Origin: Magnetospirillum sp. 64-120
Lineage (GTDB): Bacteria > Pseudomonadota > Alphaproteobacteria > Rhodospirillales > Magnetospirillaceae
Assembly: GCA_001898825.1 (NCBI GenBank)
Contig: MKVK01000051.1
Location: 98,456-162,455 of the forward strand
Direction of reading: 5' to 3'
Length of the DNA: 64,000 bases
The position numbers were made by a program, and so were the translations under genes. A model generated the notes under the pieces. That model did not search any database. It was not told where the DNA came from and saw only the letters and a program-made list of their open reading frames with translations. This document shows, piece by piece, positions 44,268-53,245 of this stretch. Every line of letters starts with the position of its first letter. Positions within the stretch are counted from its first letter, which is position 1.

Positions 44268-45655
44268 CCCGCCCGACCATAGGCATCGTCGATGCGGACG
44301 ATGTCGTCTTCGCCCACATATTCGCCCGACTGCACCTCGATCATCCGAAGCGGCAGCTTGCCGGGATTTTCCAGACGATGCACGGTGCCGGCAGGAATGA
44401 AGGTGGATTCGTTTTCGCGAAGCGTGAAGGTCTTGTCGCCACAGGTGACCAGGGCGGTGCCGGTGACCACCACCCAATGTTCGGAACGGTGCCAATGCTT
44501 TTGCAAGCTCAACTTGGCCCCGGCATTGACCTGAATGTGCTTCACCCGATAACGCGCACCTTCGTCGATGGTCTGGAACCAGCCCCAAGGCCGCCAGGAC
44601 CGACTGCCCTGACTGGCTTCGGAACGGCCCGCCGCCTTCAGGCGTTCGACCACCTTCTTCACGTCCTGGTCATGGGCCTTATCGGCCACCAACACCGCAT
44701 CGTCGGTGGCGACCACGATCAGGTCGCTGATGCCGATGGCGGCGACCAGACGATCGTCGGCGCGCACGTAGCAATCGCGCACACCTTCGGCGATCACGTC
44801 ACCCAGCAAGACATTGCCGTCGTCGTCACGGCCGCTTTCCTGCCACAACGCCGACCACGAACCGATATCCGACCAGCCCATGTCCACCGGCACCACCGCC
44901 GCCTGACGGGTCTTTTCCATCACCGCGTAATCGATGCTTTGGCCGGCCATGGCGGCGAAGGGCGCTTCCGCCAGACGGAAGAAAAACAGATCCGAACTGC
45001 CCTGGTCCAAGGCGTCGCGGCAGGCGCCCAGCATGGCGGGATGATGGGTCGCCAGTTCGTCCAGATAGGTCTGGGCCTTGAACAGGAAGATGCCGGCATT
45101 CCACAGATAGCCGCCCGCGGCGACATAGGATTCGGCCGTGGAGCGGTCCGGTTTTTCGACGAAGCATTCCACGTCGAAGCCATTGCCGCGTTTGATGTAG
45201 CCGTAACCGGTATTGGCCTCGGTCGGTTCGATCCCGAAGGTGACCAGACGTCCGGCTTCGGCCAGCGGCACGGCCTGGGCCACCGCCCGGCGAAAAGCGT
45301 CGACGTCGCGCACCTGATGGTCGGACGGCATCACCAGAAGCAGCGCCTCGGGCTCGGCCAGCAGGGCGCTGACCGCCACCGCCGGCGCGGTGTTGCGCCC
45401 CACCGGTTCGATGACGATGGCCCGCGGATCCATGTCCATTTCGCGCAATTGCTCGGCGACGATGAAACGATGTTCCTGATTGCACACCACCATCGGGCGA
45501 CCACCGGTACGACGGGCGGTTTCCTGCAGCAAGGTCAGTTCGGAATTCAGCTTCAGCAGTTGCTTGGGCCGCAATTCCCGCGACAACGGCCACAACCGGG
45601 TACCAGCACCGCCGGACAGGATGACGGGGATCATGTGGTCAGGAAAGTCAGTCAT
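44264..45655 (-). CDS. manC: Mannose-1-phosphate guanylyltransferase / mannose-6-phosphate isomerase
   Basis: A 463-residue bifunctional ManC/CpsB-type enzyme making GDP-mannose. The nucleotidyltransferase signature GGAGTRLWPLSRELRPKQ lies near residues 15-32, with FVEKPDRSTAESYV and NAGIFLFKA later. The C-terminal cupin (RPWGWFQTIDEG, LQKHWHRSEHWVVVTGTA, STFIPAGTVHRLENPG) is the type II isomerase. GDP-mannose feeds mannose, fucose or rhamnose-type residues of the glycan. It is linked by ATGA overlaps to the epimerase before and the exonuclease after it. Confidence 0.95.
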   Translation of the reverse strand: MTDFPDHMIPVILSGGAGTRLWPLSRELRPKQLLKLNSELTLLQETARRTGGRPMVVCNQEHRFIVAEQLREMDMDPRAIVIEPVGRNTAPAVAVSALLAEPEALLLVMPSDHQVRDVDAFRRAVAQAVPLAEAGRLVTFGIEPTEANTGYGYIKRGNGFDVECFVEKPDRSTAESYVAAGGYLWNAGIFLFKAQTYLDELATHHPAMLGACRDALDQGSSDLFFFRLAEAPFAAMAGQSIDYAVMEKTRQAAVVPVDMGWSDIGSWSALWQESGRDDDGNVLLGDVIAEGVRDCYVRADDRLVAAIGISDLIVVATDDAVLVADKAHDQDVKKVVERLKAAGRSEASQGSRSWRPWGWFQTIDEGARYRVKHIQVNAGAKLSLQKHWHRSEHWVVVTGTALVTCGDKTFTLRENESTFIPAGTVHRLENPGKLPLRMIEVQSGEYVGEDDIVRIDDAYGRAG

Positions 45656-46572
45656 CGCATCTCTCGAACCATGCGGGTCAGGCCCGCCTGCAAGGAATTG
45701 GCCGGCACCCAGCCTAAGGCGCGCAAGGGAGCGTCGTCCACCACCAACGACCCCAGCACGCGATCCGCCGTGGCTTGGCGGCCAAGCAAGCGAGCGGCCA
45801 GGGTCAGCAACACGGGCGGCACCGGCAGCAAGCGGGCCGGGCGTTGCATCGCCGCCGCCAGAAACCGGACCAATTGGGCGGTGGACAGGTCGTCGTCGTC
45901 ACGCACCAGGAAGGTTCCTGCGGCACGGCGTTCTAGCAGGAACGACACCGCGTTGGCCAGATTGTCGACGCCGATCATGGAGCGACGGTTGTCGACCAGT
46001 CCCAACGGCAAAGGCACCCCCCTGGCGATGGCCTTGATCAGAACCGCCAGGTTGCCTTTGACCCCGGGGCCATGGACCAGCGGCGGACGCAAGACGGTCA
46101 AAACCGGCCAAGCCATGCCGCGCAGGGCGGCCTCGGCCTCGGCCTTGGCCTGGCCATAGGCGTCCTGGGGATTGGGAGCGTCGTCGGCCCGGAAGGGACG
46201 ATCCGGGGCCGTGGTCTCGCCGTTCACCTTGATGGTGCTGATGAACAGGAAGTGCCGGATGCCGGCCTCGCGGGCTTGCTGGGCCAGACGCAGGGTGCCG
46301 TCGCGGTTGATCCGACGGAACACGGCCAACGGATCGCCGGATCGGTCATCCAGGACATGGGCGCGGGCGGCACTGTGCACCACCGCGTCACATCCCGACA
46401 ACGCCGCCGTCCAGTCGGTATCCGGTCCCAGGTCGCCGATGGCGGGAACCGCCACATCCGGCCAGAAGACCGGCTTGCGCATGGGGGCCACCACCTGATG
46501 GCCGCGCGCCACCAGTTCCTCGACCACACGGCGGCCAACAAAGCCGCTGCCTCCGGTGACCAGGACCTTCAT
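45652..46572 (-). CDS. NAD-dependent sugar epimerase/dehydratase (SDR)
   Basis: A 306-residue extended SDR. The Rossmann motif VLVTGGSGFVGRRV is at the start, and the catalytic pair is YGQAKAEAE with a preceding Thr/Ser in LFISTIKVNGE. RPPLVHGPGVKGN is typical of nucleotide-sugar epimerases such as UDP-Glc/GlcNAc 4-epimerase-like enzymes next to WecA-type transferases. ATG 46572 is set by the ATGA overlap with the transferase gene. Together with the next gene upstream it probably makes and uses the primer sugar; the exact sugar cannot be read from sequence. Confidence 0.85.
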   Translation of the reverse strand: MKVLVTGGSGFVGRRVVEELVARGHQVVAPMRKPVFWPDVAVPAIGDLGPDTDWTAALSGCDAVVHSAARAHVLDDRSGDPLAVFRRINRDGTLRLAQQAREAGIRHFLFISTIKVNGETTAPDRPFRADDAPNPQDAYGQAKAEAEAALRGMAWPVLTVLRPPLVHGPGVKGNLAVLIKAIARGVPLPLGLVDNRRSMIGVDNLANAVSFLLERRAAGTFLVRDDDDLSTAQLVRFLAAAMQRPARLLPVPPVLLTLAARLLGRQATADRVLGSLVVDDAPLRALGWVPANSLQAGLTRMVREMR

Positions 46573-47543
46573 GGCTTCTCCCCTTGCGCCCATTTCTGCA
46601 AGATCGCCAGCAGGCCGGCGACCACCAGACCCGCCGCCGCCGACCCCGCCAGCACCTGCCCCGATACCGCCAGCCAGGCGCAGCCCACCAACAGCGCGTT
46701 GCCGAGCGCGATGGCCAAACTCACCTGATCATGGCGTTTGCCACCCTGGACGGCACGTTGATAGAAATGCTTGCGGTGCGGCTGCCAGATCTTTTCCCCG
46801 GCCAAGGCGCGACGGCTGATGGTGATGGTGGCGTCGGCCAGATAATAAGCGGGCAGGATCAGGGCGGCGGCCAGTTGCCCCCCTATAGCCAGCATCACCA
46901 GCAATCCACCCAGCACATAGCCGAACGGCACCGATCCGGAATCGCCCAAGAACAGCTTGGCCGGATGCCAGTTGAACACCAAGAAGGCCGCCGCCACCGC
47001 AGCCACCACCAGGGCCGGAGCCGTCAGCGTCCCCCCGCCGACCAAGGCGATTCCCAAACCCAAGGACAGGGTTTCCACACCGGTAATTCCGTCGATGCCG
47101 TCCATGAAGTTGTACAGGTTGACGAACCACAGCCAGCCCAGCAGCGCCAACACCCGGTCGGCCCACAAAGGCAGCACGCCTTGAAAAACCAAGGCATCAC
47201 CGGGCAGCAGCAGCAATAATCCCAAAACCGCCACGCCATGGGCGGCGAAACGCGGACCCGGCGGCAATCCCTTGCGGTCGTCAATCCAGGAAATGGCCAA
47301 CAAGGCCAAGGCGCCGATCCCCAAAAACCGGAAATCGGCTTGGACCAACAAGGCCAGAGCCAGAACCGGCGTGGTGGCCAGACCACCACCGCGGGGCGTC
47401 GGCAGGCTGTGACTGGACCGTTCGTTGGGCAGGTCCATGATCTGTTTCTGACGCAGATAGCCCAGAACCCGACGGGTGGCGACAACCGTCAGGGCGAAAG
47501 CCGCCAAGGCCAGGCCAATGCCGGACTGCGCCAGCTGTTCCAT
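46569..47543 (-). CDS. WecA/WbpL-like undecaprenyl-phosphate sugar-1-phosphate transferase
   Basis: A 324-residue polytopic membrane enzyme of glycosyltransferase family 4 (MraY/WecA superfamily). Conserved loops are visible: ERSSHSLPTPRGGG, the Asp pair in ISWIDDRKG, NLYNFMDGIDG, LFLGDSGSVPFGY and the C-terminal cytoplasmic RKHFYQRA. It starts glycan assembly by moving a HexNAc-1-phosphate onto undecaprenyl phosphate. The stop codon of the bi-domain oxidoreductase lies 1 bp before its ATG, and the epimerase overlaps its end, as in WbpL-WbpK/WbpV-type pairs. Confidence 0.92.
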   Translation of the reverse strand: MEQLAQSGIGLALAAFALTVVATRRVLGYLRQKQIMDLPNERSSHSLPTPRGGGLATTPVLALALLVQADFRFLGIGALALLAISWIDDRKGLPPGPRFAAHGVAVLGLLLLLPGDALVFQGVLPLWADRVLALLGWLWFVNLYNFMDGIDGITGVETLSLGLGIALVGGGTLTAPALVVAAVAAAFLVFNWHPAKLFLGDSGSVPFGYVLGGLLVMLAIGGQLAAALILPAYYLADATITISRRALAGEKIWQPHRKHFYQRAVQGGKRHDQVSLAIALGNALLVGCAWLAVSGQVLAGSAAAGLVVAGLLAILQKWAQGEKP

Positions 47544-47544
47544 G

Positions 47545-49698
47545 TCAGTCCACCAGACTGACGCGACGGCCTTCGCGCAAGGAGTCCAAAACGGCAATGG
47601 TGGCCCGCGCCGTTTCCACCAGTTCGGCTTCGTCCACCGGGGCGGCGCCGCCTTGCGACACGGCGGCGGCAAAGGCTTCCAGCTCGGCGCGGTGGCCCTT
47701 GTCCTGGCCCATCTTGGCCTTTTCGGTCCGCGTGCGGCCTTTTTCGGTGACCGACAGGCTCAGGAAATTGTCGATGGCGACCACCGTGCCGCCGGCGAAG
47801 CATTCGAAGCGTTCCTTGGAAAACGCCGAATCGCCCTGGGCGGTATAGACGATGGTGGCCAAGGACCCGTCCAGGAAGGAAAGCGTCACCGTCAGGTCGT
47901 CGCAGCCGCCATGGGTGACCTTGGCGGCATCGGCCTGGACGGCGACGATGGGCGAGCCGGCCAGGGCACGGGCCAGATCGACGAAATGGCAGACCTCGCC
48001 CAGGATGCGGCCACCGCCTTCTTCCGCCGCGTTGACCCAGCTTTCGGCGGGCAGCGCCCCGGCATTGACCCGCAGCACCAGCATCTTGGGGCCATTGTGA
48101 CGGGCCAACAGCTTCTTGGCTTCCACCACCATGGGGGCGAAGCGGCGGTTGAAGCCGACGGTGAAGAAAGCGGACGATTGCTCGCGGGCGGCGATCACCT
48201 GATTGACCTGATCCTCGTCGAGCGCCAGCGGCTTTTCGACGATCACCGACTTGCCGGCAGCCAGGCAGCGGGCGGTCAGCTCGGCGTGGTTGGAATGCCG
48301 CGTCGCCACCAGCACGGCATTGATGGAAGGATCGTTCAGCACGTCGTCGATTTCGGTGCTGGCGCGGGCGAAGCCGAAGGCGTTGGCGCCATGGTCGGCG
48401 GTCTGCCCCCTTGTGGTGCAAAGCGTGTGGAAGGTGATGCCGGGCAGACGCTTCAATTCCGGCAACAACACGGTGCGGGCGAAGGCGCCGGCGCCGATCA
48501 CCCCCAGCACGCACGCCCCCTTGGCCTGGGGCTGGGCGAAGACCGGCGGCACGGCCTTGACCGCAGAATCGTATTTCAGCACCACGCCCATGTTGGGTTC
48601 ACGCCTTGTGGTCACCAGATCATAGGCGTCCTCGGCGGCGTCGAAGGGGAAACGGTGGGTGATCAGCGCGCCCACATCCAGCCGACGGGCCAGGGACGGG
48701 CTCATCAGCCGCACGCATTCGCGCAGGTTGTCGGCTTCGGTCCAGCGGACCCAGCCCACCGGATATTTGACGCCGCGTCCTTCGAAATCCTCGTCATAAC
48801 GGCCCGGCCCATAGGAGCGCGACACCATGATGCGCAATTCCTTCTTCATGAAGGCGGCATAGGGGAATTCGGTGCCGGTCTTGCCCACCATCACCAGGGC
48901 GGCACGGTCGCGGGCCAGTTCGGCGGCCAGTTCCAAGGGTTCCGACGAATCAGTGGCGGCGGCGATCAACACGCCATCACAACCGACACCGCCGGTCAGC
49001 GCCGCCACCGCCTCGGGCAGGCCGGCTTGGCCCAGCACCCAGGTCAGCTCGGCGCCATTCTTCTTGGCCAGGGCCAGACGACTTTCGTCCACGTCGATAG
49101 CGACCACACGGGCACCCGACAGCGCCAGCAACTGCGCCGCCAGCTGGCCCACCAGACCGACACCCAGCACCGCCACCACGTCGCCCAGTTGCGGCGCCAG
49201 ATTGCGCACCCCGGCCAAGGCGATGGACGCCAAGGTGCCGAAACAGGCTTCTTCGTCGCTGACGTCGTCGGGAATGGGGGCCACCAGATTGCGCGGCACC
49301 ACGTTCAGTTCGGCATGGTTGGCCAGACCGGCCCCGGCCATGGCCACACGCTGGCCGGGCTGGAACGAACCTTCCAGACCCTTGCCCACGGCGACGATGC
49401 GGCCAGCGGCGGAATAGCCCAAGGGCAGCGGTTCGTCCAAACGCGCCATCACCGCCTTGAAGGTGGCCATCAGACCGTCGCGCCGCGCCTTGTCCAGCAC
49501 CTTCCTGACCAGGTCGGGCCGTTCCTTGGCCTTGCCGGCCAAGGACTTCTTGGCGAAGTCGATGACCATGCGTTCGGTACCGGCGGAAATCAGCGAGGCG
49601 TCGGTGCGCACCAGCAGACAGCCAGAGCGCACCTTGGGCTCTGGCACTTGCTTCAGAACCAGCTTACCAGTGCGTGCGCTTTGAATGACCTGCTTCAT
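47545..49698 (-). CDS. Bi-domain oxidoreductase: alcohol-dehydrogenase-like plus Gfo/Idh/MocA
   Basis: A 717-residue fusion. Residues ~1-370 are an MDR/zinc-dehydrogenase-like domain (LISAGTERMVIDFAKKSLAG, LGYSAAGRIVAVGKGLEGSF, Rossmann VAVLGVGLVGQLAAQLLA). Residues ~390-717 are a Gfo/Idh/MocA NAD(P)-dependent oxidoreductase (LGVIGAGAFARTVLLPEL, EKP motif in VIVEKPLALDED, GFNRRFAPMVVEAKKL). This fusion recurs in polysaccharide loci, often next to AsnB and a heparinase-like protein; no heparinase gene is seen here. The reaction is unknown, presumably oxidation or epimerisation of a sugar nucleotide. It heads the operon and is divergent from the second asnB. Confidence 0.9.
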   Translation of the reverse strand: MKQVIQSARTGKLVLKQVPEPKVRSGCLLVRTDASLISAGTERMVIDFAKKSLAGKAKERPDLVRKVLDKARRDGLMATFKAVMARLDEPLPLGYSAAGRIVAVGKGLEGSFQPGQRVAMAGAGLANHAELNVVPRNLVAPIPDDVSDEEACFGTLASIALAGVRNLAPQLGDVVAVLGVGLVGQLAAQLLALSGARVVAIDVDESRLALAKKNGAELTWVLGQAGLPEAVAALTGGVGCDGVLIAAATDSSEPLELAAELARDRAALVMVGKTGTEFPYAAFMKKELRIMVSRSYGPGRYDEDFEGRGVKYPVGWVRWTEADNLRECVRLMSPSLARRLDVGALITHRFPFDAAEDAYDLVTTRREPNMGVVLKYDSAVKAVPPVFAQPQAKGACVLGVIGAGAFARTVLLPELKRLPGITFHTLCTTRGQTADHGANAFGFARASTEIDDVLNDPSINAVLVATRHSNHAELTARCLAAGKSVIVEKPLALDEDQVNQVIAAREQSSAFFTVGFNRRFAPMVVEAKKLLARHNGPKMLVLRVNAGALPAESWVNAAEEGGGRILGEVCHFVDLARALAGSPIVAVQADAAKVTHGGCDDLTVTLSFLDGSLATIVYTAQGDSAFSKERFECFAGGTVVAIDNFLSLSVTEKGRTRTEKAKMGQDKGHRAELEAFAAAVSQGGAAPVDEAELVETARATIAVLDSLREGRRVSLVD

Positions 49699-49764
49699 CC
49701 GATTGCCCCCAGGCGGAACCAGGAGCTATATACGGTGATCTTTCAGCTTTGGGGAAGCCCTATC

Positions 49765-51540
49765 ATGTGCGGCATCGCAGCCATCCTCGCCGGGACGACC
49801 GCCCCTGCGCCGGTCGATCACGGCGAGTTGCTGTGCATGCGTGAGCACATGCGCAGCCGCGGCCCCGACGGCGCCGGAGCATGGCTTTCCGACGACGGTC
49901 GTGTCGGGCTGGCCCATCGACGCCTTGCCATCTTGGACCTGAGCGAGGCCGGGGCCCAGCCCATGGCGTCGGCCTGCGGTCGCCTGCACATCGTCTTCAA
50001 CGGCGAAATCTACAACCACCGCGCCTTGCGCAGCGAACTGGAACAGCAGGGCAGCCATTTCCGGTCGCATTCCGACACCGAAGTAATCCTGGAACTGTAC
50101 CGTCGCCACGGTCCCGCCATGCTGGACCGCCTGCGCGGCATGTTCGCCATCGTGCTTTGGGACGAAGACCGCCAGGGGATGTTGCTGGCCCGCGACCATT
50201 TCGGCATCAAGCCGCTTTACGTCGCCGACGACGGCATCACTTTACGCGCGGCATCCCAGGTCAAGGCGCTGTTGGCCGGCGGCGGGGTCGCCACCGACGC
50301 CGACCCGGCCGGCCATGCCGGTTTCTTCCTGTGGGGACATGTGCCCGAACCGCACACCCTTTACGCGGCCATCCGTCCGCTGGCCGCCGGATCGTGGATG
50401 TGGGCCGGCGTCGATGGGCGCCGTGACCACGGACGTTTTTTCGATCTTGGCGCCGAGATGGCGGCCGCCCGCCCCGCCACCGACGATGGCCAGACCTTGC
50501 GCGACGCCCTGGCGGAAAGCGTGCGTCTGCACCTGGAATCCGACGTCCCGGTGGGGGTGTTCCTGTCTTCGGGGCTGGATTCCACCACCCTGGCCGCCCT
50601 GACCACCGAGGCCGCCGCCATTCCGCCGCAGACCGTCACCTTGGGGTTCAAGGAATTCATCGGCACGGCCCGCGACGAGGTGCCGTTGGCGGAACAGGTG
50701 GCCCGTGCCTATGGCACCCGTCACCAGACCTGCTGGATCACCGCCGCCGACTTCACCCAGGCCCGCCGACAGTTGCTGGCCGACATGGACCAGCCGTCGG
50801 TGGACGGCGTCAACACCTGGCTGGTCGCCCGCGCCGCCCGCCAGACCGGATTGAAGGTGGCTTTGTCCGGTCTGGGCGGCGACGAACTGTTCGCCGGCTA
50901 CAACAACTTCACCACCGTCCCGGCACTGCGTCGCCGCGTCGCCGCCTGCTCTGCCCCGCCGGCCTTCGGCCGGCTGGTCCGACGCATGACGGCGCCCTGG
51001 ATCGGCCGGCTGACCTCGCCCAAAGCGGCCGGTCTGCTGGAATACGGGGGCAGCTGGGGCGGCGCTTATCTGCTGCGCCGGGCCCTGTTCATGCCGTGGG
51101 AGCTGGACCGGGTGATGGATGCCGACATGGCCCGCGCCGGATTGCGGCGACTGGCCCCGCTGGAGGCTTTGGAAAGCGCTGTCGCCAACCTGCCCGGCGA
51201 CCGGCTGAAGCTGTCGGCGCTGGAAACCTCGTTCTACATGCGCAGCCAGTTGCTGCGCGACGCCGATTGGGCCGGCATGGCCCATTCGCTGGAAATCCGC
51301 ACGCCGCTGGTGGATGTGGGGTTGTTCCGCGCCGTCTTGCCGCTGATCGTCGGCGCCAACCCGCCGGGCAAGCTGGCCATGGCCGCCGCCGCCCGGCCGC
51401 CCCTGCCCGAATCCATCCTGAACCGTCCCAAAACCGGTTTTTTCGTTCCCGTCGCCCAGTGGCTGGGGGAATCCGGCCTGCGCTCGTGGGCCACCACCAT
51501 CCATGCCGACCATTGCAAGAGTGCCGCACACCATGACTGA
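49765..51540 (+). CDS. AsnB-type amidotransferase of the polysaccharide locus
   Basis: A 591-residue asparagine-synthase-like protein. Cys2 begins the glutaminase domain (MCGIAAILAG, SRGPDGAGAW, FNGEIYNHRALR), and the synthetase domain has SSGLDSTTLAALT and VALSGLGGDELFAGYNN. GGGGAAG is the ribosome site. In glycan loci such enzymes are believed to amidate sugar carboxylates or related groups rather than free aspartate; that is inference from context. It is divergent from the bi-domain oxidoreductase and its end overlaps the methyltransferase ATG by 8 bp. Confidence 0.9.
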   Translation: MCGIAAILAGTTAPAPVDHGELLCMREHMRSRGPDGAGAWLSDDGRVGLAHRRLAILDLSEAGAQPMASACGRLHIVFNGEIYNHRALRSELEQQGSHFRSHSDTEVILELYRRHGPAMLDRLRGMFAIVLWDEDRQGMLLARDHFGIKPLYVADDGITLRAASQVKALLAGGGVATDADPAGHAGFFLWGHVPEPHTLYAAIRPLAAGSWMWAGVDGRRDHGRFFDLGAEMAAARPATDDGQTLRDALAESVRLHLESDVPVGVFLSSGLDSTTLAALTTEAAAIPPQTVTLGFKEFIGTARDEVPLAEQVARAYGTRHQTCWITAADFTQARRQLLADMDQPSVDGVNTWLVARAARQTGLKVALSGLGGDELFAGYNNFTTVPALRRRVAACSAPPAFGRLVRRMTAPWIGRLTSPKAAGLLEYGGSWGGAYLLRRALFMPWELDRVMDADMARAGLRRLAPLEALESAVANLPGDRLKLSALETSFYMRSQLLRDADWAGMAHSLEIRTPLVDVGLFRAVLPLIVGANPPGKLAMAAAARPPLPESILNRPKTGFFVPVAQWLGESGLRSWATTIHADHCKSAAHHD

Positions 51541-52387
51541 GCTCGATTCCACCCGACCGCCCTCCGTGCTGGCCTCGCTGAACCTGGGCGAGGACGGCAT
51601 CTACACCGGTGGCCAAGGCGATGGCGGCCAGGAACACGAACGCAAGCTGCGCGGCGAAGTGGCGGCCAAGGCCTATGACGATTATCTCGGCGAAATCGCC
51701 CATCACCATTCCATCCCGGTGATGGATGCCGAGATCGACCGCTTTCTCGCCACCATTCCGACCGGCGGCATCATCGTCGACGTGGGCGGCTGCTGGGGGT
51801 GGCATTGGCGCCGGCTGGCCGACACCCGCCCGGACATCCGGGTGGTGGTGGTGGATTTCGTCCGCGCCAACCTGCGCCACGCCCAAACGCTGTTGAAGGA
51901 TGACATCGGCCGCCGGGTCTTCCTGGTGGAAGGCGACGCCACCCGGCTGGATTTCCCCGACGCGTGCTTCGACGGCTATTGGTCGGTTCAGACCCTGCAG
52001 CACATCCCCGCCTTCCCCGCCGCCATCGCCGAAGCCGCCCGTGTGCTCAAGCACAGGGGCAGCTTCGCCTGCTACAGCCTGAACGACCCGCCGCTGATCC
52101 GTGCCGTCTACGCCCTTTTCGGCAAGTACTGGCACCGTCAGGGCACCATTCCCGGCGCCTTCTGGCTGGAACGCATGAACCAGAACCAGATCGACACGGT
52201 GACCCGGACCTTTGGCGTCGCCCCCCGGCAACATTACAGCGAGGTGCTGTTCACACCCGAATTCGGCCTGCGCATCGGTGCCCGCGGCAATTGGGCCGGA
52301 CGCGTCGACGCCGCCTTGTCGGGGTCCGGCTGGCCGCGCCTGATCGCCCGCCAGCATTCCCTTCACCTGACCAAGCCGGGTGTCTAA
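51533..52387 (+). CDS. Class I SAM-dependent methyltransferase
   Basis: A 284-residue methyltransferase. Motif I is IIVDVGGCWGWHWRRLA, strand 2 VVVVDFVRANLRHAQTL, then GDATRLDFPDACFDGYWSVQ, LQHIPAFPAAIAEAARVLKH. The N-terminal ~60 residues (LNLGEDGIYTGGQGDGGQE) are outside the fold. It probably methylates a sugar or aglycone of the surface glycan. ATG 51533 lies inside the asnB end, and the deacetylase follows after 3 bp. Confidence 0.87.
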   Translation: MTELDSTRPPSVLASLNLGEDGIYTGGQGDGGQEHERKLRGEVAAKAYDDYLGEIAHHHSIPVMDAEIDRFLATIPTGGIIVDVGGCWGWHWRRLADTRPDIRVVVVDFVRANLRHAQTLLKDDIGRRVFLVEGDATRLDFPDACFDGYWSVQTLQHIPAFPAAIAEAARVLKHRGSFACYSLNDPPLIRAVYALFGKYWHRQGTIPGAFWLERMNQNQIDTVTRTFGVAPRQHYSEVLFTPEFGLRIGARGNWAGRVDAALSGSGWPRLIARQHSLHLTKPGV

Positions 52388-52390
52388 GCC

Positions 52391-53245
52391 GTGCGCAACC
52401 GCCTTGCCCCGCTCTTGTGGTCGGCGCATCGTCTGGTGCGCGCCGTACGGCCAGCCCCCGCCGGCAGCTTCCGCATCTTGCTGTTCCACGACGTGGCCGA
52501 GACGGATCTTCCAGCCTTCGCCGCCTTGCTGTCCCATTTGGCCGACAGCCGCCGACTGATCGGTCCGGCCGAGGCCGAGGCCATGCTGGCCGGAAACGCC
52601 TGGAACGGCGGCCGATTGCCGTGTCTGTTAAGTTTCGACGACGGTTTCGCCAGCAACCGCGTGCTTGCCGACACCCTTTTGGCCGAATACGGCGCACGCG
52701 CCCTGTTTTTCGTTTGCCCCGGACTGATGGCCCTGGACCACGACCGCCAAAGACAGGCCATCGTCGCCAACATCCATGACGGCAAAGGCGCAGCCGACGA
52801 CCGCAGCTTGATGGGATGGGACGACCTTGAACACCTGCGCGCCCATGGGCACGTCATCGGCAACCACACCATGGACCATCTGCGTCTGACCCGCCTGACC
52901 CCAGCCCAGCAGGCCGAGCAAGTGGGCGAAGCCGCCCGCATCCTGTCGTCACGCCTGGAGGCGACGGATTGGTTCGCCTACACCTTCGGCGACATCGACA
53001 GCGTCGACGCCTCCGCCTTGAGCGAAATCGCCCGCCATCACCGCTTTTGCCGCTCGGGCATCCGCGGAGCCAATCATCGCGCCGTCCACCCTTTGGCCTT
53101 GCGCGCCGACCACGTGGACCTTGCGTCACCGCCGGCGTGGCGATCCCTGGCGGCCGAGGGCGGACTGGATCCGCTTTACCGGCACCAGCGGGCCCGGCTC
53201 GACGCCATGGCCTACACGGCCCAGTATTCGCCGACCAGCGTGTAG
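52391..53245 (+). CDS. Polysaccharide deacetylase (NodB homology) family protein
   Basis: A 284-residue carbohydrate-esterase-4-like protein. The metal and catalytic residues are visible: Asp83-Asp84 in LSFDDGFASN, and His159/His163 in GNHTMDHLRL. The last conserved blocks are weaker (FAYTFGDIDSVDASALSEIA). It would remove N-acetyl groups from a HexNAc of the glycan. There is no signal peptide, so it may act on a cytoplasmic lipid-linked or nucleotide-linked substrate. The start is GTG. It ends overlapping the convergent FemAB-like gene by 34 bp. Confidence 0.85.
   Translation: MRNRLAPLLWSAHRLVRAVRPAPAGSFRILLFHDVAETDLPAFAALLSHLADSRRLIGPAEAEAMLAGNAWNGGRLPCLLSFDDGFASNRVLADTLLAEYGARALFFVCPGLMALDHDRQRQAIVANIHDGKGAADDRSLMGWDDLEHLRAHGHVIGNHTMDHLRLTRLTPAQQAEQVGEAARILSSRLEATDWFAYTFGDIDSVDASALSEIARHHRFCRSGIRGANHRAVHPLALRADHVDLASPPAWRSLAAEGGLDPLYRHQRARLDAMAYTAQYSPTSV

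Noticed and set aside
47476-49764. In-frame extension upstream of the second asnB through the oxidoreductase region
   Set aside because: AsnB needs Cys2 right after Met1, and GGGGAAG precedes the ATG at 49765. The extension is antisense to the bi-domain oxidoreductase.
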